A DNA stretch of 64,000 nt from Euglena gracilis. Taxonomy: Eukaryota; Euglenida; Euglenophyceae; Euglenales. The DNA lies in assembly GCA_039621445.1 (NCBI GenBank), contig CP154955.1:43547540-43611539 (forward strand). Reading direction: 5' to 3'. Position numbers and translations under genes: made by a program. The notes beneath the pieces are model-generated. The model did no database searches and had not been told where the DNA came from. It saw only the letters and a program-made list of their open reading frames with translations. Positions 35,001-47,183 of the stretch are shown piece by piece (the stretch's first letter is position 1; each line of letters begins with the position of its first letter).

Positions 35001-37442
35001 GTTGGGCCACAGACCCCTGCCGATCGGCCAGCCAGGAGCACACGGGCCAGCCAGAAACGGAGGAGGGGTGGGCTGTCCATGGCCATCCTCGAAACAGAGA
35101 GGAGCAAGTCTGTCGAGGCATACTTCCTGTGCAACCTGCACAGCACCACCCACCTCGTTGGAAATAGTGAAATTTCTGCTTGCAAAACCCGGTGACAATG
35201 GACAGGAGGTAATGGACCAAAGAGCAGCAAAAAATATTTCCTGCAGTCACCTGGAAATTACATTCATTGAAGAATATCTCAAGAAAACCCATCTGCAAGC
35301 CGAAGGCACAGTTATAATGGTATATAAATGTTGCCGTTCTGACTCACACACAAAAATTCGTCCAATATGCTAACTCACGTGTGAGCTCGATTGTTCACTG
35401 GATTGGCAAAATTATGGCATATAAGGAGCTGTGAAACACAACAGTTGCCAAAACCACAGCCAGGGCCTGCCCTCGATGTGCTTGTCAAACTCTTTCCGCT
35501 GCCCGAGAAGCATCAGCATCCGGCGCAGGTCTGCCAGTGACAGCTCTGGAAAAGGGTCCCGGCCAGGGTGCGACGCAATCACCAAGTTGGTGGGGGTTGT
35601 ATCATTGCTCACCGACCCCTCCTCTGGGGATTTTCAAAACAACCAGTTACTCGCCTCCCTTCCTGCCGTGGAGTCTGGTCACTTGGCCAAAATAGCCTGA
35701 AACCAATGGACTTTTGTTCATTGATTTTTTTTAAAAAAAAGCTATGGTGCCTTCGGAACCAGATGGGCCACTTTCAGTCATTTCTGGCTCACTGAGCCCC
35801 CCCCCCCCCAGAGTCCAGAGCTCAGTCACTCCAAAAAAGCCAATCAATCATGCAGGGGGGGGGGTCGGACACACTCGTGGTGGGGCCCATAGTCTGGGTG
35901 GGGACGGCGCAAACCCACCACAGCAAGGGCACCCCTCTCGGCCCCCCCTGGGCACGGCCGGCCATGTCCCGCAGCTGCTTCTCCTGCCGCTCCAGCGTGC
36001 CCCGCGTCCGCTCCTGCTGCTCGATGGCCCGCTGGATCGCCCCCGGGCCCCGGCTGAGGGGCAGAGCGGCCCCGCTGCCAAGAAGAGGATGCCCCCCCCC
36101 CCTGCAAACCCAAACACCATTCACAGCTGAGCCGTTCAGTCCCCCCCCCCAGGAAGCCTGACAGGTCAGCAAATACAAGCGTGGGTGACAACTTCCGGGG
36201 ACAACCCCCCCTCCTGAGGGGATATCGTTGGCACATGCAACTGACTCCCCCCTCCCTCCCAAAAATAAATTGTACAAACCAGGGTTTATAAGGACCCGGG
36301 GGGAGTGGGGGTCTGGACCCACCCACCCACCCCCAGGGGACGGGGGGAGGGGGCTGGGGGACCCACTTTTGGGGGGTCAATTTTGGGGTCCAAACATTTT
36401 TTCGGCGCTTTGCCCTCTGGCTGGGAACCTACTCAGCCCGACCCCCCCCCCCCGGGGGGGGGGGGCTCGGCTGGGACCCACCCACCCCCCCCCCCATACC
36501 CCCTGGGGGTCCAGACTTACAAAAATCCCTGATACACACACCAGAGCCGGGGGAAATAAAACAAATAATAAAAATACAACTACCTCGATAAAGCGGCAAC
36601 GCAAGGATATTGCCATAAAACAATGGGTTGGCACCTAGAATTGCCTCTGTCCTTCAAAAATCTTCTCGACGAGCTCACACCGACACGGTCCGTACTGCAA
36701 TGCAATACCCTGCTGTGCATCCTTTCCTGACAGAAACACAGTTGTCGAAGGCGTCCATCCAAATCCTTTGCCGGGGTGTGGAACCCTCCCACTTCGAGGC
36801 CCATTCATCACCAACATAGGGTGGCTGGCTGCATTGGGACGCCTGGCCGCGGCCCGGCCAAGCCCTCCTGCACCTTGAGCTCCTCGTTGCAGTCGTTCTG
36901 CAGGCGGAACAACATCTGAGGCGGCGCCGGGGCTGCTGGGGAGGCACGCGACACGGATGGTTTTGCGAGGAGCACACACGAAAAAAAAAGGTGCGCAACA
37001 CTGGTGGGATGTAGTCCATCGCAGGGGTGTTTTATAGGACCGAGGGGCCCCCCCACCCACCCACCCCCCTGCGGGGGGGGGGGGGACCCTCTCGCTTTTT
37101 CCTGAAAATGGCCAAAAATTGCGAAAAATGCTAAAAAATAGCACCTTTTCAAAAAAAAATTGCGTCTTTTGGTGCGGAAAATTATATCCACCCCTGGGGG
37201 ATCCCCGGGGGGGGGGGGGCTCGGCCGGACCCACCCACCCTACCCCCCTCCCTCCCCGGGAATCCAAGACTAAAAAAAACCCCCGGTCCATCGGAGAGCA
37301 CCCCAGCCGCCCCGGGCATGTCCTCCGCGGTCTGCAGCACCTTGGCGCGCTCCCGCTGCAGCCCGGCGGACTCCTTGATCTCCCGCTTCAGCCGGGCGAG
37401 CAGCTCGTCCTGCGCCTTCAGCTGCCGGCGCAGGCGGGTTTC
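31270..37442 (-). CDS. Long coiled-coil protein, 3' exons
   Basis: A series of minus-strand exons encodes charged heptad-rich helices. Blocks, 5' to 3': 37442-37341 (ETRLRRQLKAQDELLARLK; CGCAG acceptor and AAG|GTGCTG donor), about 36925-36865 (LFRLQNDCNEELK), about 36080-35960 (IQRAIEQQERTRGTLERQEK), about 35552-35467 (ELSLADLRRMLMLLGQRKEF), about 35000-34935 (VAVLSKQLDQTR), 34662-about 34500 (FDEADDLKAEQAELRRRLAE), about 33620-33470 (KAERDLERKKEAQRARQLEL), about 32940-32830 (KEREEMARRREERDRKKKKD) and about 31603-31270 (Ala/Pro-rich, no coil). The composition suggests a structural protein of cytoskeleton, centriole or flagellum; that is inference, and no diagnostic domain is visible. The block near 35.5 kb seems to end in GG|GCAGG, possibly a GC donor. 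Stop codon not resolved. Probably continuous with the exons at 40.6-45.4 kb. Confidence 0.55.
31989..32115. repeat. Homopurine A-run/G-run tract
   Basis: About 125 bases of only A and G apart from three C: A-runs broken by single G or C, then about 30 G in a row. A candidate for triplex or quadruplex structure. Confidence 0.95.
36280..36531. mobile_element. CAGGG-family miniature inverted-repeat element, copy 3
   Basis: Left end CAGGGTTTATAAGGACC; right end GTCCAGACTTACAAAAATCCCTG, its imperfect inverse. Flanks gtacaaac (36272-36279) and atacacac (36532-36539) agree at 6 of 8 bases. The core has TTTTTTCGGCGCTTTGCCC, the palindrome region shared by the family. It lies in an intron of the coiled-coil gene. 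Confidence 0.7.
37022..37285. mobile_element. CAGGG-family miniature inverted-repeat element, copy 4 with perfect 8-bp duplication
   Basis: Identical gtccatcg flanks at 37014-37021 and 37286-37293. Ends CAGGGGTGTTTTATAG and CTAAAAAAAACCCCCG are inverse. The body has G/C tracts around an A/T-rich core (GGCCAAAAATTGCG). In sense orientation it begins about 55 bases after the splice donor of the exon ending at 37341. Confidence 0.8.
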
Positions 37443-38529
37443 CTGCGAGGAGTCAGCGGCGGCCCTGAGCCCGGCCTGGGGGGGGGGGGAGCAGTGTTTG
37501 GTGCGGGGATGGCCAAGGAGGTTTCGATCAAAACCAAGGCTCAGCAGACACGGTTCTGCCCCGCCGTGATTCACACCGGCGGCAAAAATGAGCGAATTCG
37601 TCGGCGCGCAGGCTGATGTCCGGGGGGGGGATAATGCGGCAAAATTCCTGCCAAGTTGTGCGGGATTATGGGAAAGAATGCGGAGTAAAACTGGTCAAAC
37701 TCTAAAAAATAGCCTGATTAATCCAACCTGAATGAAACGAACCCAAATTAACACAAAATGGCTCCAAGGTGAACCAAAATTAACCAAATTAACCTAAAAA
37801 CGGCCTCACCCCCAAAAAGGAAACCTGGGTCTTATTTTTGGGTGCGATGCTGGAAACCTTCGGGGGGGGGGGGCGTCTCATCTTTGGGTGGCCGATTTTT
37901 TGGGCTTTTTCTTGACTGCCAGGACCCCAAACAACCATCATTTTTGCCGCCAAAATTTTTTGGGGACTTGCACGATGTGAATTGACATTTCACATGATTT
38001 TTGGGGTCTCAAAAATGCCAAAATACCAGCAATGTCAGTCTCAAACTGGGGATTCCAGTTATTTATTGGGGTTTTCAGGGGGTCACCATCCATGGCACTT
38101 TGCGCCAATTGGGGACCTAAAATTCTTGAGGTCTTATTTTGTATTTTTTTGCTTGGTCAGGGCTGCGGATTTATGCCGAAAAAATTGGTATGACAGGCTA
38201 AGAAACACATTCTTGTTTCCCTTCCCAAAACGACGAAAACTTCTACAAATGAAAAAAAGATGTAATAATGCCCGGCAGGGATGTATGGGAAGCCCGGGGG
38301 GAGGGTTCCCCCTTCTCTCTTGAAACTGACAAATTTGGAAATTTTAAAATAGAAAAATTCAGATTATGAGAGGTTTGAACTGTCTCCAGGGAAGGTTCAG
38401 CATTGTTTCAACAAACTTTTCACAAGTATCTTCATCCGACAGCTCCCAGCTGCTGCAGAGAAAAACCCGGAATCCTCAAGATACCACCACCCCGGGACGG
38501 TCACGGTACGGTAGGAGGATGGACCGTAG

Positions 38530-38745
38530 TAGGAGGATATCGATCCTCCTCGAACGTCGTCGAGGTGGTTCGAGATCCTCCTCGAATGTCGTTCGAGGAT
38601 GATCAATATCCTCCTCAAATGTCGTTCGAGGTCATTCGAGGAGGATCAATATCCTCCTTGAACGTCGTTCGAGGTCGTTCGAGAAGGATCAATATCCTCC
38701 TCGAACGTCGTTCGAGGTCGTTCAACATCCTCCTCCATACATACA
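38530..38745. repeat. Tandem palindromic TCCTCCTCGAACGTCGTTCGAGG array
   Basis: Five copies of a roughly 43-base unit with TCGAACGTCGTTCGAGG, TCGTTCGAG(A/G)AGGATCAATATCC. Each unit is internally palindromic. A second cluster lies at 39855-40030. Confidence 0.9.
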
Positions 38746-38819
38746 TTCAACCGTTGCGGAACTTGTGACTGAAACTGACCCCCTTCTAACAACCTCATAA
38801 ATTCTCCCGGTGTTGAAAT

Positions 38820-39740
38820 AATTTGAATAAAGATATTTATGAATCAGTGCATTCCTGCATAAGAAAACACACGGTTTTTTTAGAAATGCGTGGAAAATTT
38901 CCCCCTACAGGGTACCAGCTACCCCAAAGAGTCGCCCAACTAGGGTTAATACACATGGGGGGACCCTCGCTCGGCGCCTTCGGCGCCTCGCTCGGGTCCC
39001 CCCATGTTTTTAACCCTAGTTGGGCGACTCTTTGGGTTCGATGTGTACCCTATATAGAGGGAAACATAGCAACGATGAGCGGGATGGTTGCAACCATTGG
39101 GGATGCAATCTTAACCCTAACCCTATTCCTTCTAATAACCTCAGAAATTCTCCCGGTATGGAAACATTTTTGAATAAAAATACATTTGAATGAGTGCATT
39201 CCTGCGTAAGAAAAAAAAATGTTTCATTTAAAACGCGTGGAAAATTTCCTAACCCTAAACCTAACCCTAACCCTATTCCTTCCAATAACCTCGTAAATTC
39301 TTTCGGAATGGGTATACTTTTGAATAAAAATATTTATGAATCAGTGCATTCCGGCGTGAGAAAACCTCTTTTTCAAAAAAAAATGCGTGGAAAATTTCCC
39401 CCTGCAGGGTACCAGCTACCCCAAAGAGTCGCCCAACTAGGGTTAATACACATGGGGGGACCCTCGCTCGGCGCCTTCGGCGCCTCGCTCGGGTCCCCCC
39501 ATGTTTTTAACCCTAGTTGGGCGACTCTTTGGGTTCGCTGTGCACCCTGTAAAGGGAAACATAGCAACGATGAGCGGGATGGTTGCAACCATTGGGGATG
39601 CAATCTTAACCCTAACCCTATTCCTTCTAATAACCTCAGAAATTCTCCCGGTAAAACGCGTGGAAAATTTCCCTGTAGAGACCCCAAAGAGTCGGCCAAC
39701 TAGGGTTAATACACATCGGGGGACCCTCGCTCTTTGCTTT
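38820..39740. repeat. Tandem array with 110-bp hairpins and TTAGGG-like spacers
   Basis: Two full and one truncated copy of a near-perfect inverted repeat (38922-39036, 39419-39533, and the left arm only at 39682-39732). The arms contain AAAGAGTCGCCCAACTAGGG and CATGGGGGGACCC; the loop centre is GGCGCCTTCGGCGCC. Each hairpin is preceded by GCGTGGAAAATTTCC and followed by CAACGATGAGCGGGATGG and TTAACCCTAACCCTATTCC. Period is about 495 bases. The ORFs called across it are unlikely genes. Confidence 0.9.
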
Positions 39741-39854
39741 CTTCCAAATTGTGCCAGTGAAAGATAAAAAAAACAAAGAAGCAGAATCAAGAACAATGAA
39801 GCATGATAACAAACTCCAAAAAAAAAGACTTGCAATTGATACCTGAATGCATGT

Positions 39855-40032
39855 ACATAGGAGGAGGATCGAGATGTCGTTCGAGGTCGTTCGAGGAGGA
39901 TCAATATCCTCCTCGAATGTCGTTCGAGGTCGTTCGAGGAGGATTTTAAGCCCCCCCTCGAACGGGGGGGGGGCTCAAAAACGTTCGAGGAGGTTCGAGC
40001 TCGAACGTTCGAGCTCGAACCTCCTCCAACGG
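39855..40032. repeat. Second TTCGAGG palindrome cluster
   Basis: Units match the 38530-38745 array (CGTTCGAGGAGGATCAATATCC), followed by GTTCGAGCTCGAACGTTCGAGC, a longer palindrome. The two clusters bracket the 38.8-39.7 kb hairpin array. The 40.03-40.6 kb interval beyond is AT-rich and empty. Confidence 0.9.
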
Positions 40033-40642
40033 AAACCCCCCCACAACATCACAGCTTTCAATTCAAAAATACACTCAAGCAAAAATTTATGAGTCGTTTA
40101 TTGATTTCAATTTAATTCATTTTTTTATGTAAAACAAAAAACACGTGTTCCATACAAAAAAAGAATTCCACTATATTTTCTTCATATTTGGTCTTTTGCA
40201 TAAGAAAGAACCCTTGGTGAACATGTTTGTTTTTGCATTTTCCTACAAGAAAATTATGCGGAGCAAAAAATGCAAAGTGCAGATGTGGCTCATAGAAAAA
40301 TGATGACCACCAATTAAAGCCGCAAAATATCTGAAACCAGCCAGCATTGTTGATATTCTAAGGAGGGGGTGCCAGATAAACTGATCCGATATTTCTGCGC
40401 CTGTCTACAGAGTTATTGTTTATTGGAATGTTCACAATTCAAGAATGCGTAAATAAGAAAGAAATGAACTTATGTTAAAACTAAAAACCAAAAATAAATC
40501 CCAAAGAAAAAGGCACAAACTCGTTTTTGTTCTTTGCGCAAACCCGAGAATATGAGTACTTGAGCAGAAAGAAAACATAAAACAAATGCACGTCGATTCT
40601 GGAATTTTTTTGTTTTCCCTATAAGGGAAATCTGTCACTCAC

Positions 40643-42619
40643 ACAGGTGGTAATGTTCCTTGTCCTGCCCTGCCGCGCTGGGGGCCAGGCAATCTTCTTC
40701 CGGAGTTGCTCGTTGGTCTTCTTCTGTGCGGTGTACTCCGACTTCAGCTTCTCGTACTCGTTGGCGAGGCCGGGCGGCAGCTTCACCACGACGTTACCCC
40801 GGCCATGCCATTGCTTTCCGACCTTCGGGGCACTGTCCACTTCAAAAAAAAAAAGCAGCCAGTCAGCCCCCCTACCCCGAGGGTGGGTCGGCATGCACTG
40901 AGCAATGGTTTGACCCCGGCCCTCTGGCTCCACCACCCCGGCCTCCCGGTTCTGCCGCTGCAGCTCCCGGTGCCAGGATGGGAGCGCAGAGCGCCGGTCC
41001 CACTTCTCTCCCTTCTTAACCTTTCTCTCTGTTCGAGCCGGCACAGTTGGCAGCCGGCAGGAGCATATGTACGGGGGGCAGGCAGGCACAGCTACAGTGT
41101 CAAGGTTGTGCTGGGCAGACCTTCGACTGTGGACGCTTTTGTAAATGAACACTTCTGCACGCACGCATGCACACAGACATGCGCACAACCCCACCTACTC
41201 ACCCACAGACGCCCACGCGTGCAAATGCACATGCGTGCTTGCACACAACCCCGTATGCCTCGCCCCAAATTCCCATCCTGCATGCCATTGAGCCTCGGCC
41301 TGCGCCAGCTGCTTGTTAAGTGCTGCGTTGGTTTTCCGCAGCTGCCCTAAAAGTGGTGCTCGGGATCAGTCACAGAGGAAGACCCACCAACCAGTCACCA
41401 CAGGTAATATTCAAAACCCTTGGGCGGAGGGATGAGGGCCAGATGCAACGTACAAATCCACCTTGTGCACCGAAGAAAATACTCCATTCAAATGGACCTT
41501 TTCAAATCCCAGGCACACAAGCGCACAACCCCGCATGTACACAGACCTACACCCACCCACCCACCCACCCACCCACACACACACCACACGCACATGCACA
41601 CACACACACACACACACACACACACCGCATGCACATGCACATGCACACATACACACACATGCAAAGACGCACACGCAGACTTGCGCCAGCACACACGTGC
41701 CCACACATGCATGCACGCCAGGACATGCGTGGGGGGAGGGTGGGTGAGCACATGAGCATGTGGCTGTTTGGGTGTGGGTGTGCGAGCATATGCCTGCAGG
41801 CAGGGAGAGGGACGTGTGTATCGTTCTTGCAGCACCGCCTCTCGCGGTTCAGGAGGTCGGACGATGGGAGGAGGTCAGCCTTGCCCCGGCGATCGCCTCC
41901 CGGCTTCCCAAAGCCCTCTGTGCTGCGGCGGCGGGCCTGGGGGCTGCGGGGCCAGGCTCAGTCACAAAAGCGGTGAACAGTAAGCCGCCAGAAATGATTC
42001 TTTCCGGCGTTGGATTGCTTTTGCCTGGATTGTGTGACTTCATTTTTGCACGGCCGGAGAAATTTCTGTCAAACGAAGTTTAAGTTTGAATTTTAAGTTT
42101 TACGGTTTTTTTGAAAGGCTCTGGAGTGCAGCCCCTGGGGGTGTCCCCCCGGGGTCCTGAAAAACAGTCACCCCAAGGGGATCCTGGCCACGTTCGGAGG
42201 GAATTTTTTTGTGCCTTGTACAGACAAATAGAGGTACCTCGCCTCTCCTCTGGGGTATGCACCCAGGCAACCCCCCACCTGCTGGTGGCGGGACATCCCC
42301 CTACCCCTGGGTCGCCACCCCCCCACACGCACACACACACACACACACCAGGCTTCTTTTTAAGACCCCCCGGGGGGGGGGAGGGGGGTCCCCCCCCCAC
42401 CCACCCAGGGTGGCGCGGGACCCCCCCAAACTCGGGCCGTTAAAGGCAATTTCCAAAAATTTTCGGCGCTTCGCGCCGAAAACGTATACCCAGCGCCTCC
42501 GGCGCGGGACCCCCCCCCCCGGGGGGGGGGGGGGGTCCGGCCCGGACCCACCCACCCCCCCGGGGGGGGGGGGTCAGGTGACTTAAAAAGAAGCCTGACA
42601 CACACACACACGCGCGTGC

Positions 42620-42664
<45 letters not shown>

Positions 42665-42684
42665 CACGCACACACACACACACA

Positions 42685-42715
<31 letters not shown>

Positions 42716-45355
42716 CAACACACACAACACACACAACACACACAACACACACACACACCACACCACACACAGACACGCACACCCTGGCTCCAATAGCACA
42801 CCCCATGCAATTTCCAAGAGAGCATTCCATGGGGCAGAGAGCAGTGCCTCAGAAAGCATTTCCTGCGTTAACTTACATCGAAGTTCCTGAAAAACAAAAA
42901 AACACTTGCTTTCAAATTATGTTTTGGGAATGGCAACAAGAAAAGGGTAAGGGTTGTGTACCCCCCCAAAAAAACCTGGGAAATATTTTTTGGGTTCATT
43001 GCTGATTGCTGGAAACCTCTGGGGTGATCACATTTTCGGGGTCATTGTTTTGTATTTCTTCCCTTGAAGGAAACTAAAAATTGACGATTTTCAGGTTCCC
43101 AAAAAAACGCACGAAAAAAAAAACTAATCAGCTTAAAAATATTTCGTCTTAAAAATCCAAAAAAAATAGAAGCAATTCCTCATATCTGTGCCTAAAGCTG
43201 GGATTTGGATTTGTTTGCGAAGCGTCATTGGGGAGGATGTTGAAACTTGGGGGGTGGGGCATTTTATTACTTTTATTGATCTTTTTGGGAGGTTTACAAC
43301 GAAAGGAAGAGGTGGGCAGGTTTGAACACTGTGTTTTGAACAAATTATGTGGCGGAAATGTCACCAAGCGTCCCCAAAAATTGAACTCCTGAACAACGAC
43401 ATTTTCTGCAGTTTCGAAATTTCTTGCGAGGCATTATTATTGCAGCCTGAACAAGGGGTGCTCGTTGGATAAGGCGGGGGGAAGTTCCAAAAAAAGACAG
43501 GTAACCCCCCCACCCCTGTACGCCGGTTAGAGGCCAGGCCTGCGTGGGAGGCGGAACTGCGCCGGCGGTCGGCGCCGAGGCGGGTCGGGTCCCGGTGGGC
43601 GGAGCGCGGCGAGCGGCCGGGGCCGGAGGCGTTGCTGGCCCGGCTGCGGGCGCTGAGCAGGGGAAGGGACCCGGCGCCCATGCTGGACCCAGGGCCGCTG
43701 GTCTCCCCGACGGACCTTTGGGTCGCATCACGTTCAACACCCAGCTTCCCGATGACGTATCTTGTTGAGGGACGTCGTCTACCACACCGAGAAAAAAGAG
43801 TGCCACACACAAAAAAAAAACTGTCATTTTGGAGGACAAGGGGGGGGGGGCGGTGCTTGGACAAGGTGTTTGGTGATGGGGGGGGGGGGCACAAACGGGC
43901 AGAACCATATGCAACAGTCCCGCCAAAGCCCTTAAGGCCTGTCAGTGCAAGTGTGGTTGGCCCGCACTGCAGAGCGACCCCTTTGGCAGTGGATCCCTTG
44001 GCGGGGACAGCCCGGAGGTCGGCGTGCCGCCGCGGCCGCGGCCGTCCGCCTGCGGCCCCATGCAGGCCGCGGTTGGCCGGCACGGGCAACCCGGCTCGGG
44101 CCCCGCATGCACTTGGAACGCCAGGGTTTGGCGCCCGGCGCACATTGTTGCGGCTCCTGGGGTCCCCTTCCCATCCTCCCGGGGCTGGCCCAACTGCCAT
44201 ACCCACTGACGTGTGTGAATTGTGGACAAATTGATATTTTGGGCACACATCCCATGTTTGCAAAGATCTTTTGGAGAGGACAAGTGTGTTGTTTCAAGGC
44301 GCCTTGCATTAAAATTAGACAAAAATGACTGAAATTTCCAGACATTTCCAGAAATTCCACAACTGGAAGAGAGACGGATTAAACGCATCTGCCTGGCAAC
44401 GCAGCAGTGGACGAGGCCTCCCGACCTACCATCGGCACGCACCAGGGGGGGGGGTCACAGCTATACCGCTGCCTGGCTGCAACCTCGGGTCCCGCGGCGA
44501 GCGGCCCCGCTCGGCTCGGTCGTGGGGGTGCAGCTGGTTCCGGCTCAGCCGCGGTGGGGCGGCCTTGGCGGCGCTGCGCCGGCCCGCGCCGGTGTTGGAG
44601 CAGCGCCGCACCCGCTTGCAGCCGGGGGGGGGGGGGGGGGGGCAACCTCCTGTCCTGTTCTGCACGGAGCACTGGGCGGCTCGATACGATGCCTCGGCTT
44701 GCGAGGCCCATGTGGGGCACTTAAACCAACCGAGTTGGACATTGGGGAAATATGAGAGATGGCATAAAGTGGAGCCCCCCAGAGTACCCCACAGCACCCC
44801 ACAATACCCCCACCCCCCCACAGTACCTCACACATGGAATGTTTTTGCATCATTTTTTTGACTTAGCCTTCGCGTCCGGGACCCCCTGCAAAACAAAAAT
44901 ATCATCCTAAATCTGGGCATCCAACAACTAATCTCTCTGGACACCCCCCAACACCCCCCACACATACCCCCCCCACAGTGCCCCACACTTAAGTGTGGGG
45001 GATCCACTTTATGCCATGTGCAGGAAATATACATCAAAAGCATGTGATGCGTTGCACATTACACATCCCATTACAATTTCACAGCATATGCATTCTGTGT
45101 TGGCGATGTGTCATGTGCGTATCACAAAGAAAATGCAAAAATGGGTTGAGGAACATGAAGCATTTCTGCCCCCTGAGCAATGCCACAGATCAAGCTGGCG
45201 CGCTCGGGAGGAGGATGGCCGGGAGGACGCCACGGACTCGCGCCGGACGTCGGCTGGGGCACAGGCGGACCCTTTGGCGGCCTTCGGGTCTGCCCGCATG
45301 GTGACCTCCTTCTCCTCCTCCTCCCGGCGCTCTCCATTTCCCGCCGCAAAAGCCA
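40643..45355 (-). CDS. Ser/Arg-rich and coiled-coil exons, probable 5' part of the long coiled-coil gene
   Basis: Minus-strand blocks, 5' to 3': about 45355-45190 (NGERREEEEKEVTMRADPK, then Ser/Arg-rich), about 44640-44470, about 44140-43960, about 43740-43530 (SPRSAHRDPTRLGADRRRSS), about 41940-41845 (KADLLPSSDLLNRERR), about 41338-41290 (QLRKTNAALNKQLAQAEAQW), about 41020-40915 (WHRELQRQNREAG) and about 40800-40643 (LANEYEKLKSEYTAQKKTNE; donor TGT|GTGAGT). The N-terminal blocks look disordered and basic, the later ones are coiled coil, which fits one long protein continuing into 37.4-31.3 kb on the same strand. The blocks at 44.5 and 44.0 kb have competing open frames and are weak. Confidence 0.45.
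42349..42597. mobile_element. Miniature element with perfect 16-bp inverted ends, inserted in a CA repeat
   Basis: CAGGCTTCTTTTTAAG at the left is exactly mirrored by CTTAAAAAGAAGCCTG at the right. The flanks are acacacac on both sides (42341-42348; 42598-42605), so an 8-bp duplication fits but cannot be told from the CA repeat it sits in. The 249-bp body has G/C tracts and the core palindromes CGGCGCTTCGCGCCG and GCGCCTCCGGCGC. CAGGC variant of the CAGGG family. Confidence 0.75.
42598..42775. repeat. CA/CACG compound microsatellite
   Basis: ACAC, then about 14 copies of ACGC, then CA and ACACAACAC units. Continues the CA tract to the left of the inserted miniature element. The 42.8-43.5 kb spacer beyond has no supportable exon. 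Confidence 0.95.
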
Positions 45356-45746
45356 CGGAGGGGGAGATGGGGCTCCTCCTTAGGCTGCACAAACTGCCCA
45401 CTGTTTCTCTCCCCCCAACTGTGGGAACCCCCCAGTCAGGAGCTGCTGAAAACACATATTTTTCATCAAATTGGAATTTTTTTTTTAAAAAATACAGGTT
45501 TTTGGGCCATAGTTTTCAGGTTGGCCTCAGAAAAACCAAAATGCTCATTTTTCTGCAGAGCAGAAAAGCGGAATAGCCAAATTCTTAGTGGGAAATGAAA
45601 CGAAAAAAATTGACGAGGCAAAAGAAGGGATAATGCTCAGACGATGCTGCGGGATGGCAGATTGAAGGAATTTTTAAAGATGAGGATAGAGCGAGGACTC
45701 ACATGAAGATAAAATGCATTGGCACGAGCTTGATTCCTTTTTCTTA

Positions 45747-46279
45747 TCCCCCTCCGTCCAACGACCACTAACGATCGTCTCTGACCGGGGGGGGGTCGTT
45801 AAAATGTCCAATGTTCGTTTCTGACCAGGGGTGGTCGTAAGACAGGGGGGGGGGGGACCCAGGTTGGCAGAAATAAGCATGTGGGCATTTTGGGCTCCTT
45901 TTTTTTTTTTGCCATTTTTGGCATTTTTTTTCGGCCACTTTTGGCCATTTTTGACCAGTTTTCTGGCCGCTTTGGTCATTTTTGGTCAACTTTCAGCAAC
46001 TCTTGGTTATTTATCCCAATTTTGGGCAAATTGTAACCATTTTGGGGGGGTGTCATCTTTTTTTGCACAATGTGTTAACATTTTCAGCCGTTTAAGGTGG
46101 CCACCCCAACGAGTTTCAAAAAAAAGTTTCTCTGAAACATTCAAATGCTGAAAAGCAAAATTAAATCACAAAATTCTTCCCACGCTCATTGAACCAATAA
46201 CGTATACAAAAATATCGCTCTGACGGGGCGATGGCCGTTGCACAGGCCCGGTCGTTGGACAAGAGGGAGGGGGAGGAAT
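45747..46279. mobile_element. CCCCCTTGTCCAACGACC-family element, copy 2 (diverged)
   Basis: Left CCCCCTCCGTCCAACGACC and right GGTCGTTGGACAAGAGGGAGG are inverted and match the 24988-25410 element, as do the TCGTCTCTGACCGGGG and TATCGCTCTGACGGG subterminal repeats. The interior shares the GGCCATTTTTG/TTTTGGCC runs of copy 3. Flanking TA is present but the borders are less certain. Confidence 0.65.
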
Positions 46280-46436
46280 TAAATAACCACCCCCGAGAAA
46301 GGCAAACTCGGCAGTTTGTGTAACCTAAATCTTGGGGCTTTTCACCTCCTTCGCCTTCGCCTTGGGGGACGAGGCTGCACTGGTGCCACTTCGACTGGAG
46401 GTCCCTGGTCTGATTGAAAAAAACATGACTCTGTCA

Positions 46437-46735
46437 GGCTTCAGGCAATCCTGGGGGAGGGGGAGGGTGCCTTGGGCTATGGGGCATAGCAGGCACCCCT
46501 CCTGGGGGGGGGGTCAGTTATGCACCCCGGTGCCTGCCGACCAGGCCAATTTCCCCTTGAAAATGGCGCTTTTTGGGCGGCCGGGGCATGGCCTTCGGCG
46601 TCGGGGGGGGGGGGCACTATTCACTACCCACCCAAAACCTGACCCAGGGGGGCGAAAATGCCCTACCCCCCTGCCTGCCCAAAGCACCCACCCCCTCCTG
46701 GGGGGGTGCAAAAAAATTTGAAAGCAGCCTGGACT
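46437..46735. mobile_element. CAGGC-type G/C-tract hairpin element
   Basis: Starts CAGGCTTCAGGCAATCCTGG and ends AAATTTGAAAGCAGCCTG, weakly inverted. Inside are GCAGGCACCCCTCC, poly-G runs and GCACCCACCCCC, close to the element at 60606-60911. Flanking 8-mers do not match well, so the insertion history is unproven. Confidence 0.5.
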
Positions 46736-47183
46736 GGCCCTGGTGCGCTCACGACAAGATACTTGCGTGTGATGCACAACTTCACACACAGACACAGAGA
46801 GCCTATGACGTCCACGTTGCAATAAACGCTGATCACACAGCGCGGAAAACAACTCAGACCCGATTGTCATGTAAATTGAAATGTCCTGACGATCATGGCT
46901 GGTTTCAGGACATTCTACAGCATCGGGTGTGGGCATTCTCGCTCTTTGGGGGGGGTCATGGCGCGGAGTTCTTGCCCAATGGAATCACACTCTATGGCAA
47001 CTTCATTCCGCCAATGCAAACGACGCAGAAAGCAAATCGACTTTGACCAGATTAATTGAGGATTAAAAATGGCTTCAGAGAACCTAACCTGCAGAGAGGA
47101 GAAACTTCCACGCTGCAGCTGAACAATGGCAGATTCCAACACCATGGAAAATTCTCTCAGGCATGAGAGACTTTTTTGTGTAT

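Noticed and set aside
39240-39285. Telomere
   Set aside because: Only a few CCCTAA units, interstitial and part of a repeated unit.
38823-39904. Several 80-170-codon ORFs on both strands
   Set aside because: They follow the tandem hairpin array and repeat its peptides; no splice signals or family match.
38530-40032. CRISPR array
   Set aside because: Units are palindromic tandem repeats without unique spacers, in an intron-rich eukaryotic sequence.
46430-46740. Confident 8-bp target duplication for this hairpin
   Set aside because: Flanks gactctgt and gactggcc match at only about half the bases.
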